Positions 1 through 9,768 of a DNA stretch of 30,489 nucleotides are shown here, piece by piece; the first letter of the stretch is position 1, and every line of letters begins with the position of its first letter. Source of the stretch: Zoopage sp. CT-All (lineage: Eukaryota; Zoopagomycota; Zoopagomycetes; Zoopagales; Zoopagaceae); NCBI GenBank assembly GCA_004114245.1, contig QZWS01000070.1, positions 1-30,489 on the forward strand, in the 5' to 3' direction. The position numbers were made by a program, and so were the translations under genes. Below the pieces are notes generated by a model. That model ran no database searches. It was not told the origin of the DNA and saw only the letters and a program-made list of their open reading frames with translations.

Positions 1-1885
1 CCACCGAAACTTCGCTCGCCAGCTGCGAAAGTTGCCTGGCATATTCGTACTCCTGCCGCACAAGCTGCTTGGCAGATTCGGTTTCCAGCTTCTCAAGGTT
101 CTGGAAAGCTTCGATCGCCTTGTTTCCAAACTCGATGATATCTCTGATTAGCGTTCTGAAGGCTTGGTCTTTATTGGTCAAAAAATAATTCGACAGATAC
201 TCCAGGACATTCCTGGCAAGTATCTCGTTTTTAGTCGATATCCATTGAAGCAAAATCTTCACAATGGTCTTGTTAATAACACGTCGGGTCTCGCTGGCAT
301 CATGGGTGGTTTCGTTAGCGACCATTTCGAATTTCCCGAACTCTGCTGCGAGATACAGGTCGAGGATAAGAAAACCTGGGACAGTGTCGGAGGTGTACTG
401 CCGGGACTGCCAGTCAGTGCGCCTGTAGATCTTGGACGCGAACTCGCCGAGACAGGCGAGTGTCCACCCGAATGGCCCGAGTCCACGTTCTCCAATCATT
501 TTCAGGGTTAAATCAGGATGATGACAGCTTTGCTGTGCCACTTTGAACGAGGCGCTGGCGGTGCGCATCATCTCCTTAGCGGGCTGTTTTTTATGATAAT
601 TACGTACGTCCCACTCGCCCTTGACAATGAACCGCTCATCGTGGACAATCTTGCGCAGTGCGACAACAATACTTTTTTCCCATTCCTTCTTCTGAGACGG
701 GGTCATTCTAATGATATCGAACCAGAGTGGTTGCAGGTCCTTGGATGCAATTTCAATATCACCAATCATGCGTTCAGACTTGGAATGCTGCGTATTAGTG
801 GACCACTTGATCCCGACCGCGGTAAGGACAAAGAGAACCTTCCGCTTCGGATCGGTCATTTGAGCCGTGGAAAAGCGCGAATTAGCTACTTCACGTGAAT
901 GAAACCGTGCCAAGTGTTGGATCCTGCTGATCATGCGGGATTCCAATTCTCCCTGACATACGGTGGCGTACATCACTTGGAGAGCGGTGTGTCGCGGGGC
1001 AGAGAGCGCGGAAATGATTGCCCTATGCTTCGGATTGTCCGCTGAAATGAATGACGCGAGTCGCTTTGCTATTTTCTCATCAGCAATTGGCCTGATATGA
1101 AAGCTCGTATTTAGTGCCGTTCCGTCTACTTTGGAGAGCATTTTCGCGGATGCAATCCAATCAGCGATGGCTGACAGCCGAGATTGGTCGTCAGACTCAT
1201 TTGCCAATGATGGCATGGCAAGGGCGGCCCCAAATAGATTCTCCAAAGCAGCAGGAGACAAACGCAAGAGCCACGAAGAATCCACAGCAGGGGTATAAGG
1301 CGAGGCAGAAAATAATTGACGCACAGCGATGTCGGCGTCTTTGGGCTTATTGTCGAGATCGAGCGCCGAAAGCGAAACGTCTAACGGCGTCGTTTGCGAA
1401 CTCGGCGAAAGTTTGCGCTTCCTGCCGCTGAGTTGATCCGATGGTATATGTCCAGCTGACGGTATTAGGCCAACGACGCCTAAGGACGTGCTCAAGGACG
1501 TGCTCAAGGACGTGCTCGAAGACGCGCTCGAGAGCGTGCTCGAGGATGTGCTCGGTGACGCTAAAGAGACTAAGGATGGTGTACCACTGGAACCCAAGGA
1601 AGCGGCGGATGGCGAGCCGGACGAGCTATCCTGGGTCTGACGACCTGAATTCGGCATCGTCGGTGCACTCGAAAGCAAAGTCCCTCCCCGATAACCTTGC
1701 CGGGGGCTTGGCTCTGATGTCGTCAATTTTTTACTCTCAGGCATATGCAAATGCCGCAGTTTGTCTTCACTAAAGACGGTGGCTTTGCGTTGGCCATGCC
1801 ACGACGGCTTTCCGTTCTGGGATGACGCCGCAGCGCCAATGGCGACGACGACGAGCGCCAATAGGATGTGCACTGAGTTTTTCAT
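1..1885 (-). CDS. Partial secreted protein, unknown family (C-terminus off the left edge)
   Basis: An uninterrupted minus-strand reading frame runs from an ATG at 1883-1885 to the window edge, giving 628 codons with no stop. The N-terminus is a clear signal peptide: MKNS, then a hydrophobic run (VHILLALVVVAIGAAA) and a likely cut near residue 21. A low-complexity Ser/Thr-rich segment follows (roughly residues 80-135); part of it is encoded by a 12-base tandem repeat near 1488-1540. The rest is predicted mixed helical, with a charged, coiled-coil-like end rich in Glu, Lys and Gln. I recognise no catalytic motif. Being secreted is inferred from the signal peptide alone. The true C-terminus is unknown, so a transmembrane or anchor segment cannot be excluded. 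Its start lies 216 bases from the stop of the neighbouring hydrolase gene, which is on the same strand. Confidence 0.72.
   Translation of the reverse strand, partial: MKNSVHILLALVVVAIGAAASSQNGKPSWHGQRKATVFSEDKLRHLHMPESKKLTTSEPSPRQGYRGGTLLSSAPTMPNSGRQTQDSSSGSPSAASLGSSGTPSLVSLASPSTSSSTLSSASSSTSLSTSLSTSLGVVGLIPSAGHIPSDQLSGRKRKLSPSSQTTPLDVSLSALDLDNKPKDADIAVRQLFSASPYTPAVDSSWLLRLSPAALENLFGAALAMPSLANESDDQSRLSAIADWIASAKMLSKVDGTALNTSFHIRPIADEKIAKRLASFISADNPKHRAIISALSAPRHTALQVMYATVCQGELESRMISRIQHLARFHSREVANSRFSTAQMTDPKRKVLFVLTAVGIKWSTNTQHSKSERMIGDIEIASKDLQPLWFDIIRMTPSQKKEWEKSIVVALRKIVHDERFIVKGEWDVRNYHKKQPAKEMMRTASASFKVAQQSCHHPDLTLKMIGERGLGPFGWTLACLGEFASKIYRRTDWQSRQYTSDTVPGFLILDLYLAAEFGKFEMVANETTHDASETRRVINKTIVKILLQWISTKNEILARNVLEYLSNYFLTNKDQAFRTLIRDIIEFGNKAIEAFQNLEKLETESAKQLVRQEYEYARQLSQLASEVSV
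1488..1540. repeat. 12-base tandem repeat inside the secreted-protein gene
   Basis: The unit GACGTGCTCAAG and close variants recur in tandem, followed by more diverged units such as GACGCGCTCGAG. On the coding (minus) strand this gives the repeating Ser-Thr-Ser-Leu pattern. The unit length is a multiple of three, so copy-number change would keep the frame. Confidence 0.7.
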
Positions 1886-2101
1886 TCTATATTGCTGTTC
1901 GTGGTGCGTCTATGGGCGTGTGGTTATTGCGTGAAGAGAGGCGGGCAAAGGTGAAAGAATCGGGCGGCTCGCCATGTGGACACAACTCGAACATAATTTT
2001 TATGCATCCGATCCTGTCACACAAGTAGCACATGGTAATGAAACAACAGCATCGGACGCATCGGACCGGAATATGCATAGTGGGTAGTGGGCAAGCTGCC
2101 A

Positions 2102-3436
2102 TTAAGATAGCAAAAACCTAGTGATGGCAGCGGAAACGTGCTCCGGATGGGTCATCACAACATCATGTCCTGCGCCCTCAACCACCTCCCAGGCTGCCGT
2201 GGGAAGGTGCCAGCATGCGCGTGGAGCGCATGTGCTATATGGCACCACGTTATCCTTGTCGCCCTAATGCATCGTTTAGGACTGGCACTTCCGCAATTGA
2301 CAACGGGCACCAACCCAGATGAGAAGCACGCGGGTGGACGATTCCTCTCGCAGCATCCTGGCAGCCACGACATCCCAGGCATCGTGCAGATTGGCCAGAG
2401 GAAAGTCCCTCACAGTGCGAAACAAGGCGGGAAAGTAGCCAGGATGATGCACGATCTGTTCGATCTGCAGTGTCATGCATACTTGACCGAACTCATTCAG
2501 TGGCCTTGAGGCAAGCGCTTTTCGGAGCAGCCATTGTTGCACCGACACAAGTCGGATGGCTACCTTGACTATTTCAAATAGAATAGGGCCAAGAAGCGGT
2601 CGTTTCACTATGTGAGTGAGTGGTCCAAAGTCTTTGACCTATTGCGTGACGTCAATACTGTCGAGATGATGCCGGCGCAGGATTACCGACATTAGTCCCG
2701 CAGGGGCAATCAGCACCAGCTGGTCCACGCGCTTAGGATACCATCGGGCGAACGCCATTGCAATGCCACCACCCTGCAGGCTCATCAGATCGATGGAGCA
2801 GCCAAGGAGTGACTCGCCATAGAAAGGCCAACGACGTGGCTCTTGAACCAGCCAACATGGTCCAAAATGCCCGCCATTTGAACGGCGTATATTTCTGCCT
2901 TGTGTGAGCCAGTGTCCGGACAAGGTGCGTCCGAATACCCTCGCGACCATGTATCTGTCAAGTCATGCATGTAGACAGAGACGCAAACATGCATGCCATG
3001 GCATACCATACAGAAGTACCTGGAAGCCAGCGCGGACCAATAGCGCAGAAACATCTCGAAATGCAATGCAAGGCGTCGATATGCCATGCACCAAGACGAC
3101 CTTGGGGCCATTTTCCGGTCCGAGGAGATAGAAACGCGATCTGCCAAACGGCAGCTCCGCAAACGCGCCGTTGGGATAGAAATTCAACGGATATGATTTA
3201 TACTCAAGATTAATGAGCACCTCATCTTCCAATGCAGCATCGATGCGCGGTGCGCCGACGCTGGGCTCGCCAAGGCCGGCAGAGTCGCACTGCGCCAGGG
3301 AAATAGCGCGTTCTGCGGCAGGATGCCGGCACGCGCAATGCTTCTGCCGTCCTGGCAAAGCAAATGCCAGAACCAGCACGATTCCGACGATGGCAGCGGC
3401 CAGCCTGTCTGCTGGTATTGACGCAAGCAGGGACAT
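2102..3436 (-). CDS. Membrane-anchored or secreted alpha/beta hydrolase, five exons
   Basis: Model: complement(2102..2263, 2315..2607, 2659..2773, 2818..2954, 3007..3436), 378 aa. Every junction keeps phase, and no single frame covers the gene. The N-terminus (MSLLASIPADRLAAAI, then a hydrophobic stretch) is a signal anchor or signal peptide. Next come the oxyanion region VVLVHGI, the segment SRGYSDAP, the nucleophile elbow GLSMGG (catalytic Ser), the acid region LLIWGDKDNVVP and the histidine loop GAGHD. This order is that of alpha/beta hydrolases related to epoxide hydrolases and lipases; the substrate cannot be read from sequence. The elbow is assembled across an intron with GC-AG borders (2774-2817). 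The open frame extends upstream of 3436 to a TTG but has no ATG there, so 3436 is the best start. Confidence 0.82.
2774..2817 (-). other. GC-AG intron in the hydrolase gene (44 nt)
   Basis: The intron begins GCGAGT and ends CTGCAG, with a branch-like CTGATG near the 3' end. It sits in phase 0 between GLSM and GGG. The only GT nearby shifts the frame, so the GC donor is the option that restores the nucleophile elbow. Confidence 0.7.
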
Positions 3437-3677
3437 CAGTGTATGTGTCGATGAGCTGAGCAATTTCCCACGGGGTTTTTCACGCTTGACGGTGGATAGT
3501 AGCTTTTGTATAGTCAATCACAGATAATTATATCTCCACAACAGCACTGCAAGTAGATTTACACAAATAGAAGGATAATATTAAATCTCCAAAACATATC
3601 GCACCTCAAAGTACTAGTCTGCTGTCATGCGTAACAATGGAGACACACTGCGCGGAAGTTGTCACATACTTGATCAA

Positions 3678-5668
3678 TCAGTCGTGTCGTTGGCGATGCT
3701 CCGGCGGTGGCTCGCCGTTCTCATCTGCCTCATAGACATCGCTTGGCAATGGCCGATCCGTGGCAGCAAGATCAGTAGTCCGCTCCGGCGCACTTTCTTG
3801 TGATTTCTTTTGCGAGGCGCGGCGCATGCGGCCAGCACCACTCGAGCGCGTGCTTTTGCGTGCTTTGGGCACGGTAAATCCAACCTCTTCTGCCGTAGGC
3901 TCAGATACAGGAGAGACCGACATGGGCGGTGCTATTGGCAGTGCTTGTTGGGCCGACTCCATATCCGGGTTGCCATGTCGGGGTGCGTTGAGCACGTCTG
4001 CTTGCAGGTCGACCGCTTCTGCGGCTACTGATGGGCGATCCAACTGGGGCCGGTTGCTGTGGCGCTGCGATACAGCTCGGCTTGATCCGCCGCTGCTATA
4101 AGCTGTCTCTGCTGCCAGAGGCATATAGGCCGGAGCAGGAATCGATATGGGCGACGAGGTGGTCGCAGGGTCGTCATCCATATCGAGCCCGTCAATCTCC
4201 ATGCGTGTCATCCGCCGCCGGGCCTTGGGGGCAGGAGCCCTTCCGGCCGATGCCAATGGAGCAGCCTCTTCGTCTCCGCTGCTATCGGCCAGGGCGGTGC
4301 GATCGATGGGCGCCAAATCTGCACACCCTTCGCTAGCAGCCTGGATCAGCGCGGACCTTGTCGAGGGATCATCGGGCTTGGCCTCGCGGATCCTCAGCTC
4401 GCTGTACTGCGACCCACCACCAGCGCCTTGCGAAGAGCCCTGGCTCCCATACGAGTTGCGCTTGTTGTTGCCAGCGGACATGCGCGTGAAACTGCTCTTG
4501 TGCCCAGGCGACTTTTTGGGGGCATGAATTTTGTACCAATCATAGACCGTGAAACGATCCTCCATGGCCTGCTGCTCCTTGCTTAGCTCCGGGCCTTTCT
4601 CGCCAGGCTTTGGCTTGTGCCGCTTCCTCACCTTGAGCGGATTGTCCTCGAGGAGGAGCTCCTCCAACTCATGTGTGGCGTCAAAATTAGCGTTGCGCGT
4701 GTCGGGAGTGAAGGGCGGATCGACAGCCTTGGCCTCCAGCTTGTCCCAGTCGTAGCCGTGGAACCAGGCATGTGCACGGATGGCCGCGAAGCCGGTGCAG
4801 CCCAGCCGCTTCTCACAGTCGCGCTCAATAAGCATTCTGAGGGCGTCGAGACAGGCGGGACTGACGCGCTGCTCAGCATCCGCGGGAAACCTGAGCTCGT
4901 CGTTGAGGATGGCCTGGGTGAGCTGCTGGTTGGTCTTGCCGCGGAACGGGCGCTTGCCGAACAGCAGCTCGTAGGAGACAATGCCCAGGGACCACCAGTC
5001 GACGGAGGCGAAATAGCCGCGTTTGCGCAGCACCTCTGGGGCCATGTAGGCCATGGAGCCGGCGACGGCGGTGAGCGGCCGCGTCTCGGTGTACCTCACG
5101 GCAATGTTGAAATCGGTGAGATGCGCGTGGCCGGCCTCATCGAGCAGCACATTGTCTGGCTTCAAGTCGCGATGCACGATGCGCTTTGAGTGGAGGTAGG
5201 CGAGGGCAAGGGCCATCTCGGCGCAGTAGAACCGCACCATGTCCTCCTCGAGGCCGTTTTGGCGCCGATCGAGGTGAAAGCGCAGATCACCGCCCAGCAT
5301 AAGATCGATCACCATGAAGAGATTCTCGTCGTCCTGGAACGCGAAGCGCAGATTGACCACGAACGGATGGTTGATTTCCTCTAGCAGACGGCGCTCCTGG
5401 ATGATGTTCTCCACGGCGCGCATCTTTATGCATTTCTGCTTGTTGATGTACTTGAGAGCGTAGTTGCGCTTGTCGCGCTTGTGTTGCACGATGCGGACTT
5501 TTCCGAACGCGCCTTTCCCCACCACGCGGAGCAGATAGAAGTGTCCGAGCTCGACTGCAGACGGGCGGGGGATTAATAATTGCTGGGGAGATGGGAGGCG
5601 GGGATGGCGGACGTACCTTCGACGTTGTCATAGTCGATGATATCCTCGCTGCAGCACAGTGCGCCCAT
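3678..5668 (-). CDS. YANK/STK32-type AGC-like serine/threonine kinase
   Basis: Model: complement(3678..5554, 5617..5668), 642 aa. The 62-base intron has borders GTACGT and CTGCAG. Exon 1 gives MGALCCSEDIIDYDNVE; Gly2 plus Cys5 and Cys6 suggests N-myristoylation and palmitoylation, so the kinase is probably membrane-bound. Kinase domain, about residues 22-290: glycine loop GKGAFGKV, Lys52 in ALKYI, HRDLKPDN at about 145, a DFN in place of DFG at about 165, and APE at about 189. DFN is typical of the YANK family and does not by itself mean an inactive kinase. The tail, from about residue 330, is a long low-complexity region rich in Ser, Pro and Arg. The gene ends only about 240 bases from the hydrolase start. 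Confidence 0.9.
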
Positions 5669-5954
5669 GACGGCGGCGAAGGAAGGAAGCGGGCGGTTGG
5701 CACGAGCAGAAGCCGACGGGTGGCGGGGGATGTGGCAGATGGATGGTGTGGCAGAGCCGCCAGGCACAAATTGCCATCTCGGGAGCACAGGCCCAGCCGG
5801 GAAGGGCTGCGTGACGAGAGCCGGGCCCATGCGGAATCGCAGATAAACTCATGCAGTGCAGTCGGGCGGATGGCCAGTCTTTCTGTCGAAAACATACATT
5901 CATCAGCAGCAGCTTATCCTGTAAGCTGCCACTAGCTAAACATCCCTTCGCTCA

Positions 5955-6845
5955 TCATCCAGACGCAGCTCCGGTTGCCGGACCAACAATTGGCAGAGCA
6001 TTGTCGGCGGGAGCGGAAGAAAGGTCGGTAGCACCGCTGCTGGGAGTAGCAACACTGTCGGTGTGAGAAGAAGCGCTGTCGGTGGGAGTAGCAGCGCTGT
6101 CGGTGGGAGAGGCAGCGCTATCGGCCCCAGCCGCACCGTCCATCCCCTTGCTCTTCTTATCCGGCGAGCCCGGGTCCACTGAAGCAGCCTGCACCATACC
6201 CCCATCGGCGGGCGGCGCCGACGCCTTTTCCCGGATCACCACCTTCACGCACTCCTTTCCGCCCATCGCGGCGGCCATGCCCTGCGCCTCGCTGCCGTTG
6301 TCCGTCAGCTTGGCCAGCCCATTTGGCTCGCTGCACCCCAGGCCAAACCCAATGACGAACCCGCCATCGACGTCCGGCGACTCGTCCCGCGCATTGGCCA
6401 TCTCGGGAAGGCCTTTGACCTGCATGATGTCCAGCACGAGGGCGACTTCGTCGGTGAAGATGGCGTAGGGGAGGTTGATGGTGCAGGCGAGGGAGGTTGG
6501 GGTGGCGCGGCAGTCGGGGTGGACAAGGCCGAGGTTGTTGAGGAGGTGGTAGGAGGTGATGCGCGACAGGATCTCGGGGATGACGACCTCGGGGCCAATG
6601 TCACCGTAGGAGGCGGGGTTGGCGCCGCCATCAACGGCGTCGCTGCTCTTGGTCGGCGCCACCAGGGCTGCAGGGTCCTGACCCGCATTGCCCGCACTGC
6701 CCGCATTGCCCGGGCGGATGGAGCCCACCGACAGCGTGGCAGGGCCGAGGAGCAGCGCCTGGGAGTGGATGGCCGCCGAGGCAGAGGCGAGGCTGGCGAA
6801 CGCGCACAGCACGAGCAGGCCCAGAGAAACGCGAGACGAAAGCAT
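5955..6845 (-). CDS. Secreted protein with four cysteines and a Thr/Ser/Ala repeat tail
   Basis: The best start is the ATG at 6843-6845, giving 296 aa. Longer versions of the same open frame run into upstream simple repeats and lack a signal sequence at their start. Residues 1-24 are a signal peptide (hydrophobic LGLLVLCAFASLASASA). The middle (about 65-200) contains four cysteines, in HPDCR, LACT, LGCSE and KECV, and looks folded. The tail is low complexity, with degenerate repeats of the type DSAATPT. I do not recognise the family. There is no hydrophobic C-terminus for a GPI anchor unless an unseen 3' exon exists. A cell-wall or extracellular protein is plausible. Confidence 0.68.
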   Translation of the reverse strand: MLSSRVSLGLLVLCAFASLASASAAIHSQALLLGPATLSVGSIRPGNAGSAGNAGQDPAALVAPTKSSDAVDGGANPASYGDIGPEVVIPEILSRITSYHLLNNLGLVHPDCRATPTSLACTINLPYAIFTDEVALVLDIMQVKGLPEMANARDESPDVDGGFVIGFGLGCSEPNGLAKLTDNGSEAQGMAAAMGGKECVKVVIREKASAPPADGGMVQAASVDPGSPDKKSKGMDGAAGADSAASPTDSAATPTDSASSHTDSVATPSSGATDLSSAPADNALPIVGPATGAASG

Positions 6846-6984
6846 TGGGGAGAAGGAAAGGATGATCAACAGAAAGAAGGAGGGTGCGGCAGAGATGCAG
6901 CGGCGGCAAGGAAAGTGGGCAGAAGAGTTGGCCGGGACGGTCACCGTTGTGAAAAAAGGTGGCAGCGGCAAGGTGGCTGGGACG

Positions 6985-7075
6985 TGGCAGATGCAGGTGT
7001 AGGTGTAGGTGCAGATGCAGGTGCAGGTACAGGAGTGGGTGCGGGAGTGGGTGCGGGAGTGGATGCGCAGGCATG
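6985..7075. repeat. GTAGGT/GCAGGT-type microsatellite and GGGAGTGGGTGC repeat
   Basis: Short tandem units (GTAGGT, GCAGGT, then GGGAGTGGGTGC) sit 140-230 bases upstream of the secreted-protein start, in its presumed promoter or 5' UTR. They end about 65 bases before the retroelement fragment begins. Confidence 0.75.
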
Positions 7076-7139
7076 GATAATGGATACACAGATACACAGG
7101 CGCGGGACACTGCACCGCAAGGCGTTTGGAGCATGTGCC

Positions 7140-8658
7140 CACCCTGTTTTTAGCTGATTTTAACCTTATCATCGAGCATCGCCCTGGACACGAGCACAAG
7201 AGGGCCGATGCGCTTTCGCGAAGATCAGAGTATGTCCCTCAGGAGGGGGATGAGCGCCTGTTGCAGCAACGCACCGCCCTACTCCGTTCCGATCAGTTTG
7301 TGGTAGGTGCCGTGGCCGTGTCAATCCAACCCAAGCCAAAGGACGTCATTTCTTCCCTGCCACTCTCCAACGAGGAACGCCTGCGGATTGTCCAAGAATG
7401 TCATGATAGTCCCGCCGCAGGCCACTATGGTCATCGCAAAACTCTTGAACTTGTTCGTCGCCTGGCTGAGTGGCCAGGACAAAGCAGCTTCGTCCGCCGC
7501 TACGTTCTTACCTGTGATGTTTGTGCCCGCGCCAAGTCTCCGCGTCACGCACCCTACGGGTTGTTACAACCACTGCCCATTCCTGAACGGCCCTGGGGTT
7601 CCATCTCCATAGACTTCATTGTAGATCTCCCCCGCTCCCGTGGATTCGACTCCATACTGGTCGTGGTCAATTGCCTGACCAAGATGGCGCACTTCACGCC
7701 CTGCCTCAAGTCTGCCACAAGCGCCGACATAGCAAAACTCATACTGGATAATGTGGTTCGTCTTCACGGGCTTCCAGATGACATCGTCTCCAATTGCGGT
7801 CCCCAGTTTGCATCCAAGTTCTGGTCCCGTCTGCTGGCTCTCCTTGGTACGCGAGTAAAGATGTCAACTGCCTACCACCCCCAAACAGACGGTCAGTCCG
7901 AACGAGTCAACCAAGTGTTAGAGCAGTACCTACGGTGCACGATCAATTACCGTCAAGATAACTGGTCAGATCTCTTGCCCCTCGCTGAATTCTCTTACAA
8001 CAATGCCATTCACGCTTTGACAGGACAAACTCCCTTCTTTGCCAATATGGGGCGTCATCCCCGTTTTAGCATCCTACCCCACAAACAAGCAACGGTCCCT
8101 GCCGCTGAAGACTACACCGTATGGATCTCTGGCGTGCAAGACAAACTCAGACAGCACCTCGTCAAGGCCCAAGAGCAGTACAAACACTTCGCCGACAAGC
8201 ACCGCTGCCCAGCGCCAATGTACAAACTGGGCAATCTTGTGTGGCTCCTTGCGCGGAATGTGAAAACTAGCCGCCCAAGCAAAAAGTTAGATTATAAGCG
8301 CCTTGGACCCTTCCCCATTGCCGAGCAAATCTCGCTGTTGGCCTACCGTCTAGCTCTTCCCGTGACCGTAGCTATTCACAATGTGTTCCATGTTTCCCTA
8401 ATCGAGCCGCATTTCACGTCCTCTATCCTGGGTCAGCGCACTCTGCCGCCTCCTCCCGTCTTTGTCCAAGGCAATGAAGAGTATGAAGTAAACAAAATAC
8501 TTGATTCGCGGGTACAGAGGAAACAACTACATTATCTTGTCTCGTGGAAAGGCTATGGGACAGGCAATCAATTCTGGGAACCAGTCTCCAACCTCGACAA
8601 CTGTCTTGATCTCATCCAAGCCTTCCATGCCATTCACCCGGATTGTCCTGTGCCTTGA
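7140..8658 (+). pseudogene. pol: Chromovirus pol fragment: RNase H end, integrase, chromodomain
   Basis: The frame is open with no internal stop but has no ATG at its start. The order is: RNase H end (IEHRPGHEHKRADALSRR); integrase zinc finger (His residues in CHDSPAAGH, then CDVC); the integrase core with first acid in SIDF, AYHPQTDGQSE carrying the Glu, and LTKMAHF; then a C-terminal chromodomain (YEVNKILD, LVSWKGY, FWEP). The second catalytic acid is lost: the family has a Ser-Asp-Arg-Gly here and this copy reads SNCG. The earlier Asp-Arg before LTKMAHF also reads Asn-Cys. Such an integrase should be inactive. The chromodomain looks complete and could still bind chromatin if expressed. Confidence 0.88.
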
Positions 8659-8669
8659 GGAGGGGATGG

Positions 8670-8785
8670 TGTAAGGATTGCATTGGACAGGGGGTTGAAC
8701 TGGGAATAGCAGTCTATTATTTCTTGTCTGACCAACACTAGTGTTGGTCAATACATAGCTTCTACATCTGATTCCGGGCCTCACA
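8670..8785 (+). repeat. Probable 3' LTR of the chromovirus fragment
   Basis: It starts TGTAAGG directly after the polypurine tract and ends CCTCACA, which pair as imperfect inverted ends (6 of 7). At 116 bases it is short for an LTR. It holds a perfect 20-base palindrome at 8730-8749. No second copy is available in the window to prove the borders. Confidence 0.5.
8730..8749. promoter_or_regulatory. Perfect 20-base palindrome in the LTR
   Basis: GACCAACACTAGTGTTGGTC reads the same on both strands. A near-identical palindrome occurs at 27861-27878 in another LTR-like stretch. It could bind a dimeric transcription factor or form a hairpin in RNA; the role is inferred. Confidence 0.5.
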
Positions 8786-8799
8786 GTGATCAGGGTTGA

Positions 8800-9768
8800 A
8801 TGAAAAAGAAAACCCTGGTCAGTGCACCCAAGACTAAACCGATGCTTCAGCTTCCAACATCCACTGCAAGCAAAGATGAACTTCTATCTAGACAGGTGCC
8901 TAAGCTGATCATTAAAGGGATACGCACCATTGTACCTGCCAGAAATCAGCCAAATCAGCCTAGCAATTCAGAAAAGAAGAGAAAGCATGGGGGAGATGGC
9001 AATAGTGAATTACCCAAGGAGCAGGTCGCCGAGCCTGATCAGAAGTGGGTTCAACTTGACAGCCACCCACCTGACAATCACCTTCCACATTCAAAGAATC
9101 AACCCACAGCCTTGTTGCTCACTAGCAAAGGACCTCTGAGGGTAGTGATTTTGCTTAGCAAACAGCAATCCTCTGGGACCAGCGCCATCCCTCAACCTGG
9201 ACTGACTCCTCTGCAAACTGATCCTTTATCTAAAAAGAGTTCGTCCAAGGCGAGTGCAACTGCTGCCAGAAACCAGTCAAATCAGCCCAACAGTCCAGCA
9301 AAGGGAAGAAAACGCGCGAGAAAAGGCAATGGCAAACCATCTAAAGTCCAAGATGCCAAGCGATTGTGACTTGACAATCGTCCATCTGACGATCACGCTC
9401 TACATCCGATGGAGCAACGTGCAGAGCAGCCAAATACCATCATCCATCAGCAGAGTAAGAAAAAGAAAGGCGATAAAGTGCAGCCTATGTCTAATATTTT
9501 GCGACGCAATTACAATTCACAATCAAAAGCTGATCAAAAAGTTATTTGTGCATTCCTAGATAAGGATGTCAATTGCAATATTTGTGGCGAAAACCTGAGG
9601 TTGGGTGGAGTTAAACATCATTTTGATATAAAGCATGCAAACTACCCTTCCAAGATGAAGTTCACATGCCCAGCCTGTGGCGTTACATCACCAGCAATCA
9701 CTTCCAATAGTCATTCCTCCTCACCAGGTCATGTAAAGGCATATCTTCAAAGTGTTGGCAAAGGCTGA
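8800..9768 (+). pseudogene. Broken double C2H2 zinc-finger gene (one in-frame stop)
   Basis: One reading frame runs from the ATG at 8800 to the stop at 9766-9768, interrupted by a single TGA at 9367-9369. The second half could start at the ATG at 9409. The first half is Lys/Pro/Gln-rich and contains a diverged internal duplication (about 8941-9110 and 9268-9430). The stop falls inside the second unit, where the first has a Gln. The C-terminal part carries two fingers: C-x2-C-x11-H-x4-H, then C-x2-C-x11-H-x5-H. This is the same spacing as in the two secreted proteins at 26.4-29.3 kb, so it is a family member. It lacks their signal peptide, and its start lies 15 bases after the LTR, which suggests the 5' end was cut off by the element. 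A working gene with read-through or an unseen intron is less likely. Confidence 0.6.

Larger units (their letters stand above)
7140..8785 (+). mobile_element. 5'-truncated Ty3/gypsy chromovirus fragment with probable 3' LTR
   Basis: Recognisable pol sequence starts abruptly inside the end of RNase H and runs through integrase and chromodomain to a stop at 8658. A purine-rich tract (GAGGAGGGGA) follows, then a probable LTR. Gag, protease, reverse transcriptase and most of RNase H are missing, and no matching 5' LTR lies upstream. The element is therefore a dead fragment, left by rearrangement or partial deletion. Its left edge abuts the simple repeats upstream of the secreted gene; its right edge is directly beside a zinc-finger gene. 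Confidence 0.88.

Noticed and set aside
1488-1540. CRISPR-like tandem repeat
   Set aside because: Units are contiguous without spacers and lie in a protein-coding Ser/Thr linker of a eukaryotic gene.
2138-2509. Plus-strand frame of 123 codons over the hydrolase
   Set aside because: Antisense to spliced hydrolase exons that show catalytic motifs; no features of its own.
4617-5189. 190-codon plus-strand frame inside the kinase gene
   Set aside because: Antisense shadow of the strongly conserved kinase domain.
6519-7157. Plus-strand open frame of 212 codons opposite the secreted Thr/Ser-tailed gene
   Set aside because: Low-complexity Gly/Ala/Arg composition and no family features; it mirrors the GC-rich minus-strand coding sequence.
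5955-7199. Longer 414-codon version of the secreted gene
   Set aside because: The extra N-terminus is translated from microsatellites (His-Ser-Arg-Thr and Cys-Thr repeats) and reaches into the retroelement; the internal ATG begins a proper signal peptide.
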